The notes beneath the pieces were generated by a model. That model searched no databases. It saw only the letters and a list, made by a program, of their open reading frames with translations, and was not told where the DNA came from. A program made the translations under genes and the position numbers. Positions 60,570 through 64,000 of a DNA stretch of 64,000 nt are shown piece after piece. Origin of the DNA: Butyrivibrio sp. X503 (lineage in GTDB: Bacteria > Bacillota > Clostridia > Lachnospirales > Lachnospiraceae); the NCBI RefSeq assembly GCF_003625475.1, contig NZ_RAIQ01000001.1:1-64000 (forward strand). The letters are read 5' to 3'. Each line of letters starts with the position of its first letter. The stretch's first letter is position 1.

Positions 60570-61769
60570 TTAGTTGCTGTGACGAGAAATAACATCGTCG
60601 ATTGAAAGGTTTGAAGCTGCCTTGCTGAGGTCTTCAAAGCTATAGCCTGCCATCTCAGCCAACTCCTCATCTGTGTAAGGATCGTCATTTACGAAATACT
60701 TCTCATAATTAGCATAATCATCAGGTGATGATACATAGAGGTAAGGGAAGAGAATCTCGTAACCGAATGTTCCCTCTTCCTTTACGTAGTTGCCCTTAAC
60801 TGCGTTAAGAACAAGGAAGAATGCGAACAGAGGATCGCAGAAGTGTCCGCCTGACTCTGCGAACATGCCGCCTGACTTAAGCTGATCTGCAAGATCATCA
60901 AGGAAGTCAGTTGATACAACGTCAATCTTGCCTGTGAGACCTTCGTTAGCGAATGCACCGATAGAACCTACAAGAGGATCTCCACCGCCGCCGGCTACGA
61001 TAAGAGCGTCCATGCCGGGATTTGAGTTGTAAAGTGACATAGCTGCTGCAGCACCTTCTTCTGAAGATGTGTTAGCATATACAGGCTCAGTCATTGTAGC
61101 CTGATCATCGGGATGAGCCTTGTTCCACTCATCGATAGCCTGCTGATAGCCCTTCCATCTAAGCTGGAATGTAGCATCACCAACTGTCCAAGCCTCAAGT
61201 CCGATTGTTCTGTCGCCGTTCTCAAGAAGGAGATTTACAAGTGTATATCCGTTTGTTACCTCATCCTCATGAACTGCGCCTACATAGTACTTTGAGTTGC
61301 AAGCTGTCTTATATACTTCAGGGCTGTTTTCCTCTGAAATGATACGGAAGAACTGTGCGATATATACGCCGTTCTCTGTACATGTATTGATAGCGGATGT
61401 CATCTCTGAATCAGCTGAGTTACAAATGATAATTCCCTTACATCCGGCTGCGCAAAGCTGCTCAACAGATGCTGTAACCTGCTCTGAAACGTGTCCCTGG
61501 TCAACATACTGAACCTCAACTCCGTTTGCCTTAGCTGCCTTATCAACGATCTTTTTACACTGGCTTCCGAGAACGTCGGTTGAACTCCAGATTGATACAC
61601 CGATCGTGATGTTGTCGCCTGATGCTGCAGGTGCTGCGTCGCCTGATGCTGCTCCATCAGATGTTGTTGTTGCTGCTCCGCCGGCTGCGGGTCCGCAACC
61701 TACCATCAATGATGCAGCCATTGTTCCTGCCAAGAGCAGTGCTCCCAACTTTTTGAATTTCTTTTTCAT
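60570..61769 (-). CDS. Sugar ABC transporter substrate-binding lipoprotein
   Basis: A 399-residue lipoprotein with lipobox MVGC (Cys about residue 25), a low-complexity Gly/Ala/Ser linker to residue ~52, then a type I periplasmic-binding fold. Key stretches are ITIGVSIWSSTDVLGSQCKK, CAAGCKGIIICNSADSEM and DALIVAGGGGDPLVGSIGAF. It is the first gene of the importer operon. The ligand is not predictable from the sequence. Confidence 0.93.
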   Translation of the reverse strand: MKKKFKKLGALLLAGTMAASLMVGCGPAAGGAATTTSDGAASGDAAPAASGDNITIGVSIWSSTDVLGSQCKKIVDKAAKANGVEVQYVDQGHVSEQVTASVEQLCAAGCKGIIICNSADSEMTSAINTCTENGVYIAQFFRIISEENSPEVYKTACNSKYYVGAVHEDEVTNGYTLVNLLLENGDRTIGLEAWTVGDATFQLRWKGYQQAIDEWNKAHPDDQATMTEPVYANTSSEEGAAAAMSLYNSNPGMDALIVAGGGGDPLVGSIGAFANEGLTGKIDVVSTDFLDDLADQLKSGGMFAESGGHFCDPLFAFFLVLNAVKGNYVKEEGTFGYEILFPYLYVSSPDDYANYEKYFVNDDPYTDEELAEMAGYSFEDLSKAASNLSIDDVISRHSN

Positions 61770-61853
61770 AGATCTATAACCCTCCTTTGGAAATTAGAAA
61801 AATGAATATATAAATCGGTTCGTGCCATCCGCGAACCTGATTTGGAACCCATG

Positions 61854-62306
61854 TTATTTCTTTAATCCTTTTACTTCATAAGATCTACTTGTTTCATCTC
61901 CGAACACAACGCCTGCGGACGCCGCCGCTGTCTCGTCGTATGATACCGTTACCACTACCTGATCCCCGTTTGAAAGACCCGAATTCTTGTCTATGCTGAG
62001 TGATATTGATGAAACCGCGTTGATGTATTTGGTAAGCTCGGCAAGATCTCCCACATCTTCAAATTCCTTGATCTTGTCCTCGCCACCGACCATTTCGGTC
62101 TCGATTCCGTCATAATCAACATTTACAAATGCGGTTCCTTCACCGTTCTTGCCGCTGAAATCAACCGTCACATAATCAAGAATATTGGTGATACCGTCAG
62201 TGGTGTCAATCTGAGCTTTTTTATCTGCTTTACAGCCGGACAATACGATCAAAAATCCCATCATCGCCGCTGCAATAAAAGCTGCAGTTCTCTTTCTCTT
62301 AAACAC
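61854..62306 (-). CDS. Small lipoprotein, 150 residues
   Basis: Signal peptide with lipobox LSGC (Cys about residue 25). The mature part shows DFSGKNGEGTAFVNVDYDGI and SIDKNSGLSNGDQVVVTVSY, a beta-domain pattern (FxGxNGxGxA ... LSNGD) that recurs in Firmicutes lipoproteins and kinase ectodomains with unknown function. It lies 84 bases upstream of the binding protein and may be co-transcribed. Confidence 0.8.
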   Translation of the reverse strand: MFKRKRTAAFIAAAMMGFLIVLSGCKADKKAQIDTTDGITNILDYVTVDFSGKNGEGTAFVNVDYDGIETEMVGGEDKIKEFEDVGDLAELTKYINAVSSISLSIDKNSGLSNGDQVVVTVSYDETAAASAGVVFGDETSRSYEVKGLKK

Positions 62307-62321
62307 TTATATCCCCTCCGA

Positions 62322-62380
62322 TAAAAAAATTAGCTTCGCAAACAGGAGGAGTGAAATTTTATTCCTGTTTACGAAGCTAT
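62322..62380 (-). terminator. Terminator after the ECF S-component gene
   Basis: Minus-strand arms AGCTTCG-AAACAGGA and TCCTGTTT-CGAAGCT (16 bp, one mismatch) with a 15-base loop are followed by AATTTTTTT, 44 bases past the stop at 62424. Confidence 0.9.
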
Positions 62381-62423
62381 TGTATCAACTCAGATTTTTT
62401 TTAATTAGCACGATTTAGAAAAA

Positions 62424-63011
62424 CTAACTATCACTTTTTTGAAAATTTGTTTCCGACTTTCTAAGAGCGGTATAAATAATGAATACATAAACAAATCCGA
62501 TACACGCGGTAAGGAACTGATATAGCGAAAAGGTCCTCTGGAATACCGGAAGCTTTCCGCGAAGCGGACTCTCCGCGGGAATAAACGTGGGAAGAAGCCA
62601 CAGCGAAATGGTAAGTCCCATGAATGCTCCCTTTGCAAGAGATATTAGCACAGCTTTTACCATGTTCGGAATCTTAAAAACATTGCCCCCGTGTTTAAAA
62701 GGCTTTTTGAGCAAAACTTCCGTCAGCACAGCCAATACGATGTTTCCAAGCATGATGAAAACTATCATAGCGGGAACCGCTGCCATAACAGGACTCGCCG
62801 CGATAAAATACGCAGTGATTGGTGTTATGATGCTTAGCACGATTCCGCATGGGAGATTGACCATCAGCACCGCAAGTGCTATGCATGCGTTGATTATAGG
62901 CCCCGTGATGAATACACTTAAGTTCTTGAATACCTGACTTATGATACAGATTGCCAAAAGAACTGCCGTGATAGCGATCTGCTTGGTTCCAAACTTTCTT
63001 TCATTCTCCAT
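62424..63011 (-). CDS. ECF transporter S component-like membrane protein
   Basis: A 195-residue protein with five or six helices. The ATG at 63011 is chosen for GGAG 7-8 bases upstream; two further Met codons lie before it. TKQIAITAVLLAICIISQVF and FITGPIINACIALAVLMVNL are typical of ECF substrate-binding (S) subunits, which bring vitamins or cofactors to a shared EcfAT module. The substrate is unknown, and no EcfA or EcfT genes are here. Confidence 0.75.
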   Translation of the reverse strand: MENERKFGTKQIAITAVLLAICIISQVFKNLSVFITGPIINACIALAVLMVNLPCGIVLSIITPITAYFIAASPVMAAVPAMIVFIMLGNIVLAVLTEVLLKKPFKHGGNVFKIPNMVKAVLISLAKGAFMGLTISLWLLPTFIPAESPLRGKLPVFQRTFSLYQFLTACIGFVYVFIIYTALRKSETNFQKSDS

Positions 63012-63024
63012 TTTTTGCTCCTCT

Positions 63025-64000
63025 TTATTCATTATTATGCGCCAAGGTGCCAAGCTGTTCTTTTACCTCTTCCATTATACTTGAGACATTTTCTGTCGAC
63101 TTGGAGATCTCGCCTGTTGAATCGGCAAGATTCTGCGCTCTTGACGTTACCTTTTCAACAATCTCAAGAAGCTGGGTTGTTTCGTTTGCGATCACGTCAA
63201 CCGCCTCTCTGATATTGTTGTTGGCTTCGCTACTTCCCTCTGCGGTTCCTTTACTGTCAGCCGCAAGGTTGGTTATGGAGCTTGCAACTACGGCAAAACC
63301 CTTACCTGCGTCACCCGCTCTTGCCGCCTCAATACTTGCGTTAAGAGCAAGAAGGTTTGTCTGGTTTGCAATATCAACAACCTTGTCGTTATTCTGAACA
63401 AGCTCTTCCAAGTGTTCAACAATACGCTTGATGGAATCATTAAGAGTATTACAGAAATCCGAAACTCTTGCGATGTCCGAAGAGATAGCCGAGCTCTCTT
63501 TAGCGTTATTGTCATTGCCCTTGACCATGTCTCCTATATAATCGTTGAGATCCGTGAATCTCCTATTAATGGTATTAACAGTGGATAAGATATCGTCTTT
63601 TTGCTTGCCCAATATATCTTTTTCCTGATTAACCATATCCTGAGCTTCTATCTTCTCATACTCAACAAGGTCTTTCAAATAATGAACGCAGTTTTCCTTA
63701 TGATTAAAGCCGTTAAAGATGGCCGTCGCCATATCTTTACAGGTATCGTAGCCGCAGCACGAGCAGTTGATGCTTCTTGCCCTTTCGTCTTTCTTGTTCA
63801 TATCGTTAAATACGGCATTAAGCTCAGACTCGGTCGGTATCTTATGCTTACAGCTTGCCGATCTGTCGGTATATTTCCTTAGATAATCGCTTAGATTAAG
63901 CTTTTCAAACTGCTTATTCAATGCAGCCATGCGCTTTTCAGGCGATATTTTCCTGGACCAGGCGTTCTTCTTTTCAAAGTTTTTGACTCCCTCTCTGATC
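63025..64000 (-). CDS. Fe-S cluster plus methyl-accepting signalling protein, C-terminal part (cut by right edge)
   Basis: The reading frame is open from 63025 to the right edge; the Met at 63930 is internal. At about residues 60-90 of the visible part, [20 protein letters not shown] and ENCVHYLKD give a four-Cys Fe-S motif. A coiled coil and a chemoreceptor signalling domain follow ([20 protein letters not shown], then [18 protein letters not shown]). Such an Fe-S domain occurs at the end of sensory [FeFe]-hydrogenase-like proteins in clostridia, so the missing N-terminus may be ferredoxin/H-cluster domains. No membrane helix is in the visible part. It is likely a cytoplasmic redox or hydrogen sensor. 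Confidence 0.82.
   Translation of the reverse strand, partial: IREGVKNFEKKNAWSRKISPEKRMAALNKQFEKLNLSDYLRKYTDRSASCKHKIPTESELNAVFNDMNKKDERARSINCSCCGYDTCKDMATAIFNGFNHKENCVHYLKDLVEYEKIEAQDMVNQEKDILGKQKDDILSTVNTINRRFTDLNDYIGDMVKGNDNNAKESSAISSDIARVSDFCNTLNDSIKRIVEHLEELVQNNDKVVDIANQTNLLALNASIEAARAGDAGKGFAVVASSITNLAADSKGTAEGSSEANNNIREAVDVIANETTQLLEIVEKVTSRAQNLADSTGEISKSTENVSSIMEEVKEQLGTLAHNNE

Overview
The window comes from a low-to-moderate GC Gram-positive anaerobe, most likely a rumen or gut Lachnospiraceae (Butyrivibrio/Pseudobutyrivibrio-like). The evidence is the clostridial gene order YhiN-type flavoprotein / cmk / ispH / S1-domain protein, the six-gene Rnf block in the order C-D-G-E-A-B, a DUF4317 gene, a T-box-controlled valS, many lipoproteins with Cys lipoboxes, AGGAGG ribosome binding sites, and an LXG-type (type VII secretion) toxin operon. 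The genus is an inference. Nearly every gene lies on the minus strand; the only convincing plus-strand genes are a CheC-like protein with a DUF4317 protein (14.9-16.6 kb) and a YprB-like nuclease (23.6-24.8 kb).

Region by region. 0-4 kb: a recent 1,469-bp tandem duplication of lipoprotein genes (an LRR/EF-hand lipoprotein plus a 213-residue lipoprotein). One LRR copy is destroyed, and the array runs off the left edge. 4-9 kb: a membrane XRE regulator, an S66 peptidase, a GNAT acetyltransferase, and a three-gene unit of a solute-binding lipoprotein, a membrane-anchored protein and a SLC1-type symporter. 10.6-11.4 kb: two near-identical promoters with 21-bp-period direct repeats upstream of -35, one firing into a short terminated transcript and the other into a small secreted SH3-like protein that seems to start at an ATA codon. 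11.4-14.6 kb: histidine phosphatase, PtsI and 1-phosphofructokinase. 16.8-18.6 kb: a decayed Rpn-type nuclease, a secreted protein and a 53-residue protein.

18.7-23.5 kb: the Rnf ion-translocating ferredoxin:NAD oxidoreductase. Its rnfC reading frame has lost a central segment and is frameshifted. 25-33.7 kb: CheR, a lipoprotein, an acyltransferase, the S1/IspH/Cmk/flavoprotein housekeeping block, and RpiR and TetR regulators. 33.8-39.9 kb: a set of signal-peptide-less enzymes for unsaturated uronate oligosaccharides (DUF2264, GH88, heparinase II/III, F5/8C-like protein). 39.9-50 kb: TPR proteins, RidA, an SGNH plus MBOAT pair for exopolysaccharide O-acetylation, FolC and ValS, behind a valine T-box leader that also carries two tandem covarying hairpins. 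From valS to the uronate enzymes the genes are packed closely enough to be read as one long transcription unit or several linked ones.

50-56.5 kb: an LXG polymorphic-toxin operon, comprising two small helical partner proteins, a toxin with a C-terminal PD-(D/E)XK-like nuclease, and four candidate immunity genes, preceded by a lipoprotein and a small helical protein. 56.6-62.3 kb: a strong inverted repeat, a three-hairpin array and a sugar-type ABC importer (two permeases, a double-NBD ATPase, a binding lipoprotein) with a companion lipoprotein. 62.4-64 kb: an ECF-type S component and the C-terminal part of an Fe-S plus chemoreceptor-type signalling protein that runs off the right edge. No tRNA, rRNA, CRISPR array or intact insertion sequence was recognised.
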